64,000 bases of DNA from Aliidiomarina minuta (GTDB lineage Bacteria > Pseudomonadota > Gammaproteobacteria > Enterobacterales > Alteromonadaceae), in assembly GCF_003987145.1 (NCBI RefSeq), contig NZ_PIPL01000003.1, positions 124,001 through 188,000 on the forward strand, read 5' to 3'. A program made the translations under genes and the position numbers. Under the pieces are notes generated by a model. That model had not been told where the DNA came from. It saw only the letters and a program-made list of their open reading frames with translations, and did not search any database. Positions 23,154-31,929 of this stretch are shown here, piece after piece; the first letter of the stretch is position 1, and each line of letters begins with the position of its first letter.

Positions 23154-23916
23154 AGACTTTTTACGTTATAGCCGTCAGCTCATGCTGCCGGATTGTGGGG
23201 AAGCCGGAATACTGCGTTTGCAGGCGTCGAGAGTGGTTATTGTCGGGCTGGGAGGCCTGGGTTCAGTAGCCGCCAGTTACCTGGCGGGTGCTGGTGTAGG
23301 CGAACTGATACTGATTGATCATGACCGCCTGTCATTAAGCAATTTACCTCGTCAGCCGCTCTACGATCTGGAAGGGTTAAAGCAAAGCAAGGCCGATCTT
23401 GCCCGTAAGCGACTCTTGAGTCAGAACCCGAATGTCCGTATTGAGGCCGTTGCGCAGGCTTTGAATGCTGCCAATGCAAAAAAATTGCTGGGCGGTGACA
23501 TAGATGCGGTGTTGGATTGCACAGATAATATGGCCACCCGTCAACTGGTCAACCAAAGTTGCCAAAAGTATCGACAGGTACTCTTCAGTGCCGCCGCTAT
23601 TGGTTATCAGGGCCAGTATATAGCCTTGCATCCGCAGTCAGGCAAGGGTTGTTACCATTGTCTGTATCCGGATGTGGATTTGCCTGCGGAGTCTTGTTCC
23701 AGTGCCGGTGTGATGGGGCCTGTTGTCGGCATGTTAGGTGCCTTGCAGGGCCTGCAGGCAATTCGTTTCTTGCTGGGGCAAAAGGTGCAGTGGTCACAGT
23801 TACAACTATTTGACGGTCACCAGCTGCAATGGCAGTCCTTTGCGGTTCCTCAGATCAATGATTGCCCAGCTTGTTCTTTTCATCATCAGGAGGTTTCCAG
23901 TGCAGATAATCTTTAA
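23140..23916 (+). CDS. thiF: ThiF/MoeB-family sulfur-carrier adenylyltransferase
   Basis: 258 residues. [22 protein letters not shown], nucleotide loop [44 protein letters not shown] and zinc ligands CYHC (near 170) and CPAC near the C-terminus. The catalytic Cys is in [11 protein letters not shown]. It adenylates the ThiS C-terminus. Coupled to its neighbours by overlaps of 14 bases with thiDE and 17 with thiS. Confidence 0.92.
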
Positions 23917-24100
23917 CCAGCAGCGCCTGGAAATTAGCACCGGGTTAAGCATCAGCGCCCTGCTTGAGCAGCAGAATATACCAATACAAGGAGTTGCGGT
24001 TGCGGTTAACAATGAAGTGATACCTCGTAGTCTGTGGCAGGAGGTAGGTATTCAGGAACAGGATCAGGTCGCGGTTTTTCAAGCCGTCGCGGGAGGTTAA
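23900..24100 (+). CDS. thiS: Sulfur carrier protein ThiS
   Basis: 66 residues, beta-grasp fold ending in the required Gly-Gly ([10 protein letters not shown]) that is adenylated by ThiF and loaded with sulfur. [15 protein letters not shown] is typical. It starts with GTG at 23900 behind AGGAGG (23889-23894); a much longer open frame in the same phase begins at 23738 within thiF and is not real. Confidence 0.93.
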   Translation: MQIIFNQQRLEISTGLSISALLEQQNIPIQGVAVAVNNEVIPRSLWQEVGIQEQDQVAVFQAVAGG

Positions 24101-24104
24101 CAAA

Positions 24105-24869
24105 ATGACATGGATGATTGATGGTGTTGAATTGCAATCGCGGCTGCTCAGCGGCAGTGGTAAATTCGGATCCGCTTCGCTCATGCGTGCGGCGCTCGAG
24201 GCAAGCGGTACCGAAATAGTCACGCTGGCGTTAAAACGTATTGAGCATGATATGCAAAGCGACGACATGTTGAGCGCAACAGCTGACTTGCCGTTGCACC
24301 TGTTGCCCAATACCTCAGGTGCGAAAGATGCTAAAGAGGCCATTTTCGCCGCGCAGCTGGGACGTGAGTTATTGCAGACGAATTGGGTCAAGCTGGAAAT
24401 TCATCCCGACCCCAGACATTTATTACCCGATCCGGTGGAAACCTTATTAGCGGCTGAGCAGCTAGTTAAACAGGGTTTTACGGTATTGCCTTATTGCCAC
24501 GCAGACCCGGTTTTATGTAAGCGTTTGCAGGAGGTAGGTTGTGCGGCTGTGATGCCGTTAGGTTCGCCGATCGGGTCCAATCAGGGACTGCAAACCCGCG
24601 ACTTCCTGCAAATTATTATTGAGCAGGCATCGGTGCCGGTCATTGTGGATGCCGGTATTGGAGCACCTAGTCATGCTGCCGAAGCTATGGAACTGGGTGC
24701 GGATGCGGTGCTGGTGAATACCGCTATAGCCAGCTCAGGCAACCCTGTGGTCATGGCCCGGGCCTTTGCTCAGGCGGTAAGTGCAGGGCGTCAGGCTTTT
24801 GAAGCCGGCCTGGCCGGTCGCCATAACGGGGCTTCTGCATCCAGTCCTCTGACCGCTTTTCTGGAGTAA
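24105..24869 (+). CDS. thiG: Thiazole synthase ThiG
   Basis: 254-residue TIM-barrel enzyme that builds the thiazole from deoxyxylulose 5-phosphate, dehydroglycine and ThiS-thiocarboxylate. [18 protein letters not shown] (Schiff-base Lys), [42 protein letters not shown] and [28 protein letters not shown] are all family motifs. AGGAGG-like site before the ATG, 4 bases after thiS. Confidence 0.96.
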   Translation: MTWMIDGVELQSRLLSGSGKFGSASLMRAALEASGTEIVTLALKRIEHDMQSDDMLSATADLPLHLLPNTSGAKDAKEAIFAAQLGRELLQTNWVKLEIHPDPRHLLPDPVETLLAAEQLVKQGFTVLPYCHADPVLCKRLQEVGCAAVMPLGSPIGSNQGLQTRDFLQIIIEQASVPVIVDAGIGAPSHAAEAMELGADAVLVNTAIASSGNPVVMARAFAQAVSAGRQAFEAGLAGRHNGASASSPLTAFLE

Positions 24870-24871
24870 TT

Positions 24872-25984
24872 ATGAGTTTTTATGCGTTATGGCAGGAGCA
24901 GGACTGGCAATCCGTACAGCAAAGTGTGTTGGACTGTACCCAGGGCGATGTGGAGCAGGCCTTGCAGCGTCAGGGTAAACGAACGGTGGAAGATTTCATG
25001 GCGTTGATCTCGCCTGCGGCGGACGCTTATCTGGAGCCGCTGGCACAACTATCAGCACAGTTAACCCGGCGTCGTTTTGGCCATACTATGCAGCTTTTTA
25101 TTCCGCTGTATCTGTCTAACTTGTGTGCCAACGACTGCTCCTATTGTGGCTTTTCGATGAGCAATGCTATTCAGCGGAAAACCCTCAATGAGCAGGAGGT
25201 GGAAGCTGAATGCCGGGCGCTTAAAAAACAGGGTTTTGACTCCGTTTTGTTGGTGACCGGTGAACACGAACGTAAAGTGGGCATGGCTTATTTCAGGACG
25301 ATGTTGCCCGTAATCAGCCGTTATTTCAGCCATATTGCTATGGAAGTACAACCGCTGAGTGAGGCCGAATATGCGGAACTGCGGTCGCTCGGGGTAGCGT
25401 CTGTGCTGGTGTATCAGGAAACCTATAATGAGCAGGTATATGCTGAACACCATTTGCGTGGGCGTAAACAGGATTTTAAATGGCGGCTGCAGACACCTGA
25501 GCGTATCGGTCAGGCAGGTATCGATAAAATCGGGCTCGGAGCCTTGCTTGGGTTGACCGACTGGCGTACTGACAGTGTGGCGACAGCAATGCATCTGCGT
25601 TATATGCAGAAACATTACTGGCGTAGCCGTTATTCGGTTTCGTTCCCAAGGTTGCGGCCTTGCGCTGGTGGCGTCGAGGTGGCAGCCGAAGTTAATGATC
25701 GGCAACTGGTGCAGTTGTTGTGTGCATTTCGTTTATTTGATGCGGAACTGGAACTGAGTTTGTCGACTCGGGAGTCGGCTTATTTCAGAGATCATGCAGC
25801 AACTCTGGGGGCGACTCACTTTAGTGCGGGTTCGAAAACTCAGCCCGGCGGTTATGCTGATCAGGCGATTGCTCTGGAGCAATTCAGTACTGAAGATAAT
25901 CGGTCGCCACTCCAGGTTGCAGAGGCTCTGCAGAAGCAAGGCCTGCAACCGGTATGGAAAGACTGGGAGTTGGGCTTAAGTTAG
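24872..25984 (+). CDS. thiH: 2-iminoacetate synthase ThiH
   Basis: 370-residue radical-SAM enzyme that cleaves tyrosine to dehydroglycine. The cluster motif CANDCSYCGFSM supplies the CxxxCxxC, followed by LLVTGEHERKVGMAYF, EVQPLSEAEYAELR and VSFPRLRPCAG. Choice of ThiH (tyrosine, SAM) rather than ThiO implies an anaerobic-compatible route. Last gene of the thi operon; it overlaps the convergent binding-protein gene by 4 bases. Confidence 0.96.
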   Translation: MSFYALWQEQDWQSVQQSVLDCTQGDVEQALQRQGKRTVEDFMALISPAADAYLEPLAQLSAQLTRRRFGHTMQLFIPLYLSNLCANDCSYCGFSMSNAIQRKTLNEQEVEAECRALKKQGFDSVLLVTGEHERKVGMAYFRTMLPVISRYFSHIAMEVQPLSEAEYAELRSLGVASVLVYQETYNEQVYAEHHLRGRKQDFKWRLQTPERIGQAGIDKIGLGALLGLTDWRTDSVATAMHLRYMQKHYWRSRYSVSFPRLRPCAGGVEVAAEVNDRQLVQLLCAFRLFDAELELSLSTRESAYFRDHAATLGATHFSAGSKTQPGGYADQAIALEQFSTEDNRSPLQVAEALQKQGLQPVWKDWELGLS

Positions 25985-26853
25985 TTCAGATAGCGTTGCA
26001 TGATGGTGTCATAGGCACCGCTGTCATGAAGTTCCTGCAGGGCTTCATTGAAAGCTTCTACGCGATCTTCATCTACAGAGTCACGGCTGAACATGACATA
26101 AATATCAGAGGCATCCAGTTCAATTGGATAGGCCTCGATATATTCATGTAAGCCTTTGCGGCGTATCAGCGAATACCCCACTGCTTCGTCCTCCAGGAAA
26201 GCGTCGACATCAAGATCCAGCAAACGCACCAGATTGAATTCGCCCATCATGGCGCCGACAAAATTATCGCGGTAGTTTTCATTGTTAATTAGCTGATGGG
26301 TTTCTTCGCCATAATAGTATTCGTTAACGATGCCAATGCGTCGTTCTTCTTCGATGAAACCCTCAAGTGTCGATGCGGAATAACGGTGTTCTTCACCTGA
26401 ACGAATAAAGAGCACAAATTGCTCTTCCCGATAAGGTTCTGAGAAATGCGCGAAATCTTCCCGAGCTTCGGTTTTTGAGGCTCCCATAACAAAGTCAATG
26501 TCGCCGGACTGCAGCCAGCTTAATAAGTCAACCCAGCTGCCCTGCTGCAAATTGAGCTCACAGTTCATGCTCTGCATGGTTGCTTCAGCTACTTCGACAT
26601 CAAGGCCTCGCGGGATGTCACCGATATCAAGGTATTGATAGGGTTCCCAGGCTTCATAGCCCATAGTGAGCTCGCAATCCGTGGTGTCTGGATGATAATC
26701 GACAACCTCTACCTGATCGGGTCGTTCGCTTTCCTGCATCAAGGTTGGATCGTCGTTGTCTGGTTCTTGTCCCGGATCATACTCGGGTGGTGGAGAACAG
26801 GCTATCAGAATACAGCTTACTAATAGGCTGAGAAAAAGCGGTAATTTTTTCAT
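25981..26853 (-). CDS. Solute-binding (SBP_bac_3) lipoprotein
   Basis: 290 residues. Signal with lipobox LIACS (Cys19), an acidic linker, then an amino-acid-type periplasmic binding domain: LTMGYEAWEPYQYLDIGDIPRGLDVEVAEATMQSMNC, WVDLLSWLQSGDIDFVMGASKTEAREDFAHFSEPY. No permease or ATPase genes adjoin it, so it may be an orphan receptor or work with a distant transporter. The ligand is unknown. Confidence 0.85.
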   Translation of the reverse strand: MKKLPLFLSLLVSCILIACSPPPEYDPGQEPDNDDPTLMQESERPDQVEVVDYHPDTTDCELTMGYEAWEPYQYLDIGDIPRGLDVEVAEATMQSMNCELNLQQGSWVDLLSWLQSGDIDFVMGASKTEAREDFAHFSEPYREEQFVLFIRSGEEHRYSASTLEGFIEEERRIGIVNEYYYGEETHQLINNENYRDNFVGAMMGEFNLVRLLDLDVDAFLEDEAVGYSLIRRKGLHEYIEAYPIELDASDIYVMFSRDSVDEDRVEAFNEALQELHDSGAYDTIMQRYLN

Positions 26854-26925
26854 AGCTACCTCTCAACTCAAAATGTGTACCCTCACTATAGTAAAGGAAT
26901 TGAAAACTGACACCTTTACACAATA

Positions 26926-28212
26926 TTAGCGAAACAGGTTGAGGTACATACGCTCTGCATAGTCATCGGTCATGCCTGCAATATAATCGCAGAGCACTCG
27001 ATTGGCAGCCTGTTCGCCGTTTTCATGAAATGCTTCTTCCCAGCGTTTACGGGTATTGCGGGGCAACAGACGGGTGGGTTCGGTGTGAAAAGCGCTGAAC
27101 AGGTTCAGTAGCATATTCTGGCTACGATAACGCAGTTGCTGAATTGACGGCTGATTAATGACGTATTCAAAAACCACCGCTTTGAGCGCATCCAGCAGTT
27201 TTCTTTCTTCTTCCGGCAGGCTGGCGTTATAACGAATTAATGGTTCGCTGGCGCCTGGTAAGGCTTCGGTGATGTGAATACAGGTGACAAAAATATTCAC
27301 CAGTGCCCCGACCGCATTTTTGCGCAGATGATGAGTGTCGGAAAACAGCTGAAGGCTTAACTCATCGAGCAATTCACGCAATGCTGGACTGAGTTGAGTT
27401 ACCACCGGGCTCATAAATTGATCCCAGTCGGCAGCTGCGAGAGTACCGGTCACCACGGCATCTTCAAGATCATGCACGCCATAGGCGATATCGTCCGCCA
27501 GCTCCATTAAAGAGGCATCGAAAGACTTGTAACGCGAGCGCTGCCAGGGGCTTTGTTGCAGTTGTTCGGTACTTTGAAATAATGCTTTGTCTGTTTCTGA
27601 TAACGGTGCCAGCACCCAGTCAAGCAGGTCAGCATCATCTCTGAATATGGCTTTGGCAGGTTTCCACTGAGCCAGACTGCCAGGGTTTTGCATATTGTCT
27701 GGTGGGGTTAATTCAGGCATCAGCACCGGGTATTTCAGCAAACCTAATAAAGTACGGCGGGTCAGGTCCATGCCGTGCTGCTGGTGATAAGACTCCAGCC
27801 GGCCAACAATCCGAAATGTCTGTCCGTTGCCTTCAAAACCGCCTGCGCCCAGCATTTTGAAATTAAGCGCGGTTTCACCACCATGACCAAAAGGCGGGTG
27901 GCCAATATCATGCGCCAGGCAAAGGGCTTCCATCAGGTTGTCGTCAGGTAGTAAGGTACGCTGTTCCTGACTGCTTATGTGCTCCAGCTGATTAATCAGT
28001 GAAGAACCTATCTGTGAAGCTTCCAGCGAATGCGTCAGGCGGGTGCGGTAAAAGTCGTTTTCACCCACATTCATAATCTGAGTTTTGGATTGCAGGCGGC
28101 GAAATGCGGCGGAGTGCAGAATACGGGCTCGATCCCGTTGCCATACCGTACGAAGATCACCCTGACGTTGCTGATTAGGGCCAGAACGACGTTGTTGCCA
28201 GATATCCTGCAT
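26926..28212 (-). CDS. dGTP triphosphohydrolase of the anti-phage type (HD domain)
   Basis: 428 residues. RDRARILHSAAFRRLQSKTQ, ENDFYRTRLTHSLEASQIG and the HD metal motif LAHDIGHPPFGHGGE, with MELADDIAYGVHDLEDA later on. It hydrolyses dGTP to deoxyguanosine and triphosphate. The NDFYRTRLTHSLE form is the one I associate with Shewanella/Vibrio-type dGTPases that starve phages of dGTP, distinct from E. coli Dgt; a second, E. coli-like copy is at 48362. Monocistronic. Defence role is an inference from family. Confidence 0.88.
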   Translation of the reverse strand: MQDIWQQRRSGPNQQRQGDLRTVWQRDRARILHSAAFRRLQSKTQIMNVGENDFYRTRLTHSLEASQIGSSLINQLEHISSQEQRTLLPDDNLMEALCLAHDIGHPPFGHGGETALNFKMLGAGGFEGNGQTFRIVGRLESYHQQHGMDLTRRTLLGLLKYPVLMPELTPPDNMQNPGSLAQWKPAKAIFRDDADLLDWVLAPLSETDKALFQSTEQLQQSPWQRSRYKSFDASLMELADDIAYGVHDLEDAVVTGTLAAADWDQFMSPVVTQLSPALRELLDELSLQLFSDTHHLRKNAVGALVNIFVTCIHITEALPGASEPLIRYNASLPEEERKLLDALKAVVFEYVINQPSIQQLRYRSQNMLLNLFSAFHTEPTRLLPRNTRKRWEEAFHENGEQAANRVLCDYIAGMTDDYAERMYLNLFR

Positions 28213-28389
28213 TACATAAACCGATTGAGAACTGATAGCTATATGCTACTGCACCCGGCGAGCGGCGGCAATCAGATAACCGCTATGGCTGTTGGTTGTC
28301 GGCAGGTTTTGGTGATCCTGGTTAGGCTAACTACGTATTTCTTTACTCAGACTAAATCAGCATCCGTTACAATGGTTTGATTTTTAAAA

Positions 28390-28409
28390 TATCTGACGTC
28401 TGTCAGATA
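28390..28409. repeat. Perfect inverted repeat upstream of the amino acid lyase (candidate operator)
   Basis: TATCTGAC (28390-28397), spacer GTCT, and GTCAGATA (28402-28409) form a perfect 8-4-8 palindrome, 25 bases before the GTG start and 11 before the ribosome-binding site. It may be an operator for an unknown dimeric regulator or an mRNA hairpin. No regulator gene adjoins. The rest of 28213-28389 shows nothing clear. Confidence 0.6.
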
Positions 28410-28434
28410 GCCGCAAAAAGAAGGAATGAGCGTA

Positions 28435-29991
28435 GTGAGCAAAACCCAAACTGCCGTTATTTTTGGTCAGGGTCCATTAACTATTAAAGATGTTGATGCC
28501 GTAGCGACCCAGGGCTGCCCTGTAGCATTGTCCGAGGATCCTGCTTTTGCGCAACGTATTGCAGCGGGTGTCGCTTTTCTGGATAAACTGCTGACTGAAG
28601 ATGGAGTGATTTACGGGGTTACTACCGGATATGGCGATAGCTGTACTGTGGCGGTTCCTTTGCATCAGGTGAATGAGCTGCCGTTACACCTGCTGCGTTT
28701 CCATGGATGTGGCCTGGGCGATTACTTTAACGAGCAGGAAAGCAGGGCTATTCTGGCGGCGCGTCTGGCGTCACTGACTCAGGGGTATTCCGGCGTGAGC
28801 TGGGGGTTGCTGGAGCGTTTGTGTGAATTATTAAATCGCAATATTATTCCGCGCATTCCGCAGGAAGGTAGTGTGGGCGCCAGTGGTGATCTGACGCCTT
28901 TATCTTATGTGGCCGCTGTGATTTGTGGTGAGCGTGATGTGTTTTATGAGGGGCAAATAAGACCGGCGGCTGAAGTGCTGGCGGAAAACGATTTGCAGCC
29001 TTTGCAGCTGAGGCCCAAAGAAGCGCTGGCTATTATGAATGGTACTGCAGTGATGACAGGTTTGGCTTGCCTGGCGTATCAGCGCGCCGATTATCTGACC
29101 TGTTTATCCAGCCGTATAACTGCTTTAGCTAGCCTGGCGTTGCTGGGTAACAGCAATCATTTCAATGAAAAACTTTTCAGCGTTAAGCCGCATGCCGGTC
29201 AGCAGCAGGTAGCTGGCTGGATACGTAAAGATATGAATCATCAGTCCTACCCACGTAACTCAGAGCGTTTGCAGGATCGTTATTCGATTCGTTGCGCTCC
29301 TCATGTGATAGGGGCTCTGCGGGATGCGCTGCCCTGGTTCAGAGAAACCATTGAGAACGAACTGAACAGCGCTAATGATAATCCTATTATTGATGGCGAA
29401 GGCGAGCAGGTGCTGCATGGCGGGCACTTTTACGGCGGCCATATTGCGATGGTGATGGATGCCATGAAAACGGCGGTGGCAAACCTGGCTGATTTGCATG
29501 ATCGGCAGATGGCATTGCTTATGGACACTAAATATAATCAGGGTTTGCCGCCTAACTTGTCGGCGTCCAGTATTGAGCGCAGCACTTTAAACCATGGTTT
29601 TAAAGCGGTGCAGATTGGCTGTTCAGCGTGGACGGCGGAAGCCCTTAAACTGACCATGCCAGCCAGCGTATTTTCGCGGTCCACGGAGTGTCATAATCAG
29701 GATAAGGTCAGCATGGGCACTATAGCTGCGCGCGATTGCCTGCGTATTCTGCAGCTTACCGAGCAGGTGCTGGCGGCGAGCCTGATGAGTGTGCAGCAGG
29801 GTGTACGCCTGCGCATGGCTAAGGCTGAACTCGACGAGGTCAGTTTACAGTCAGATGTGCGGCAGATGCTGACGCAGTTAAGTGAGCAAATAGAGCTGCT
29901 AGCGGAAGACCGAATGCTTGAACATGAATTGCGCCAGTTAGTTTCACAGATACAGCAACGGCATTGGCACCTGTATGAGGACTTAGCCTGA
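28435..29991 (+). CDS. Aromatic amino acid ammonia-lyase (HAL/PAL/TAL family)
   Basis: 518 residues from GTG at 28435. GSVGASGDLTPLSYVAA holds the Ala-Ser-Gly that cyclises to the MIO cofactor, and VIYGVTTGYGDS the catalytic Tyr; NSANDNPI and YNQGLPPNLS are also conserved. The substrate-selectivity pair reads Phe-His (LLRFHGCGLG), unlike Ser-His of histidine lyases, His-Leu of tyrosine lyases or Phe-Leu of plant phenylalanine lyases, so the substrate is open. No other hut genes adjoin. The ATG at 28426 touches the AAGGA (28421-28425), while the GTG is 9 bases away, hence my start. Confidence 0.88.
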   Translation: MSKTQTAVIFGQGPLTIKDVDAVATQGCPVALSEDPAFAQRIAAGVAFLDKLLTEDGVIYGVTTGYGDSCTVAVPLHQVNELPLHLLRFHGCGLGDYFNEQESRAILAARLASLTQGYSGVSWGLLERLCELLNRNIIPRIPQEGSVGASGDLTPLSYVAAVICGERDVFYEGQIRPAAEVLAENDLQPLQLRPKEALAIMNGTAVMTGLACLAYQRADYLTCLSSRITALASLALLGNSNHFNEKLFSVKPHAGQQQVAGWIRKDMNHQSYPRNSERLQDRYSIRCAPHVIGALRDALPWFRETIENELNSANDNPIIDGEGEQVLHGGHFYGGHIAMVMDAMKTAVANLADLHDRQMALLMDTKYNQGLPPNLSASSIERSTLNHGFKAVQIGCSAWTAEALKLTMPASVFSRSTECHNQDKVSMGTIAARDCLRILQLTEQVLAASLMSVQQGVRLRMAKAELDEVSLQSDVRQMLTQLSEQIELLAEDRMLEHELRQLVSQIQQRHWHLYEDLA

Positions 29992-31929
29992 TCGTATCAG
30001 GTTACGTCCTGCTGACTTGGCTTGATAGAGTGCCTTATCAGCCCGCTCAATAGTAGCTTCAGCAGTGTCCTGTGGTCGTAGCATAGTGACCCCCATACTT
30101 AGTGTGACCAGGCCATGTTCACTGTGTTGATGCTCAATATTAAGAGCCTCTATGCGCTGACATAGTTGGTGGGCAATTTTTTCTGCCTGCTCCGCTGTTT
30201 CGGCATCCACTAATATGGCAATCTCTTCTCCCCCATAGCGATAAACCCTTACATTGTCGGGCTTGTTCAGGGTACTGGCGATGTCCTGCAGCACATGGTC
30301 GCCTGCCTGATGCCCGTAATTGTCATTAAAAGCTTTGAAGTGGTCGACATCAGCAAGCAAAAGAGCGCAATTAACAGGTGCGGGCCGACTGAGCTGTAGT
30401 TCCAGATCGCGATCGAAAGCACGCCGGTTTAAAATGCCAGTAAGGCCATCCATGTGCGCTATCGCATCCAGTTTTTGATTAGCGCTGGCGAGCGCTGCGG
30501 TACGTGCCTGTACGGCTCGTTCTAAAGTCGACTGGTGCTCAAGGATGCGTTTCGCCATATCCTGAAAAGAACGGGCGAGCAGACCGATTTCACTCTTTTT
30601 CCCGGTCAGTTCATGCTCACCATCGGCTACCTCCTGATAGCGCTGCTGGCCGACCAGATTAGCGGCGTTAGACAATTGCCGCAAAGGCATAGAAACTCTG
30701 TAATTTACGAACACGTAAACCACCAGTAACACCATGATCAGCAAGGTCAGACTGAGCACGGCTACCCGCAGGGGAGTTTGCATGGATGCCTGCTGAATCA
30801 ACTGGCGCGGGAAAATAGTCACATGCCACCACTCCGGACCGGCAATCATAGTCGCAATGACGAAGTTATCGCTCGCTTCCTTTTCGAGGATCTGCACCGG
30901 AGTATTATGGGCCGGCGGGTTGTTTTCGAGCAGCTGGTAAACTTCTTCATAGATTGGGTTTTGTAACTGGTCGAGACTCATAATGCCTTTTTTCTGCATG
31001 GAGGATGACAAGTCTTCGGGTGTCGCTATCAGTTCACGATTCTGATTAAAGATCATATGAGAGACTCCATCACGATCGCTGCGAACCAGACGTTCCATAA
31101 CGTCAGTCAGGTAAATGTCATGACTGGCGCTTATCAGATGGCGCCCCTGCAGGTCAGTGGGTCGCTGGTAAGTAATGACCCACTCCCGGGCCGACTCATC
31201 GAAATACAGTCCGGTCCAGTTGGGTTCGCGTTCAGGATTATGTGATTGCAGAGTCGAGCGCACCACTGCATAGGCGGTAATGTCGAGGGTGGGCGAAGCA
31301 AGCAACCCCCAGGCACTGTCCTGAGAGTAAATAAGGAGCACATTTTCCGGCATGCTGATATGGGTGTTGGCGACCAGATGTTGCCATGCCGGGCCATACT
31401 GCGCTAGTGTTTCCAGTGCAATGACGATACGTGATTGAAGCTCTGTATCTATAGCTTCGTTCCGTGGCCCCGCAAAAGCACTGAGGTATTGCCAGTATTG
31501 CTGTTCGGTTGCTAAACCTTCATAAAAAGCGGCGCGCAGACGCATTACGCCAGGGTCAGTCTCTTCAAACCAGTCTTCGTATTGTTGCACTAACGAAGTA
31601 TCGCCTTGTTTACGCTGGTAACGTTGCAAAAAAGCATTTGCCAGAATGTCGGCATTTTGTTCAGCAATACGAAATATCTTGGCTTCGCGCTCAATTCGCT
31701 GGGAGGTTGTATTTACCATATTGCTGAGTTGTTCGCTTTTAGCTTCCGTATAGGTTTGCCAGAAGCTGATGCCGGTAATAATAAAAACCAGCAGTGTCGA
31801 CCATAGTGAAATGCTGACCAGCAATCGTGTTGTCAGCCTGCGTGTCAGCGCGGTACGTCGCCGCTCTGCGCGCTTAGTTGCCAAGATAGTTATCCAGTAA
31901 CCGTTGCCATTCAGCGCTCGACGTAACAT
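29983..31929 (-). CDS. Membrane diguanylate cyclase (periplasmic sensor, HAMP, GGDEF)
   Basis: Up to 648 residues: TM1 (LLVSISLWSTLLVFIITGISF), a large periplasmic sensor region of about 330 residues, TM2 (VAVLSLTLLIMVLLVVYVFV), a HAMP domain and a C-terminal GGDEF domain with LTGILNRRAFDRDL, LLADVDHFKAFNDNYGHQAGD and YRYGGEEIAIL. GGEEI is an active-type signature; the RxxD inhibitory site is not at its usual place. It should make c-di-GMP. The ATG at 31929 lies 56 bases inside the channel gene and lacks a ribosome-binding site; TTG at 31884, overlapping by 11 bases, is a good alternative start. Coupled to the upstream channel gene. Confidence 0.92.
   Translation of the reverse strand: MLRRALNGNGYWITILATKRAERRRTALTRRLTTRLLVSISLWSTLLVFIITGISFWQTYTEAKSEQLSNMVNTTSQRIEREAKIFRIAEQNADILANAFLQRYQRKQGDTSLVQQYEDWFEETDPGVMRLRAAFYEGLATEQQYWQYLSAFAGPRNEAIDTELQSRIVIALETLAQYGPAWQHLVANTHISMPENVLLIYSQDSAWGLLASPTLDITAYAVVRSTLQSHNPEREPNWTGLYFDESAREWVITYQRPTDLQGRHLISASHDIYLTDVMERLVRSDRDGVSHMIFNQNRELIATPEDLSSSMQKKGIMSLDQLQNPIYEEVYQLLENNPPAHNTPVQILEKEASDNFVIATMIAGPEWWHVTIFPRQLIQQASMQTPLRVAVLSLTLLIMVLLVVYVFVNYRVSMPLRQLSNAANLVGQQRYQEVADGEHELTGKKSEIGLLARSFQDMAKRILEHQSTLERAVQARTAALASANQKLDAIAHMDGLTGILNRRAFDRDLELQLSRPAPVNCALLLADVDHFKAFNDNYGHQAGDHVLQDIASTLNKPDNVRVYRYGGEEIAILVDAETAEQAEKIAHQLCQRIEALNIEHQHSEHGLVTLSMGVTMLRPQDTAEATIERADKALYQAKSAGRNLIRSG

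Noticed and set aside
23738..23899. Upstream extension of thiS within thiF
   Set aside because: Overlaps thiF in another frame; the GTG at 23900 behind AGGAGG gives a normal 66-residue ThiS.
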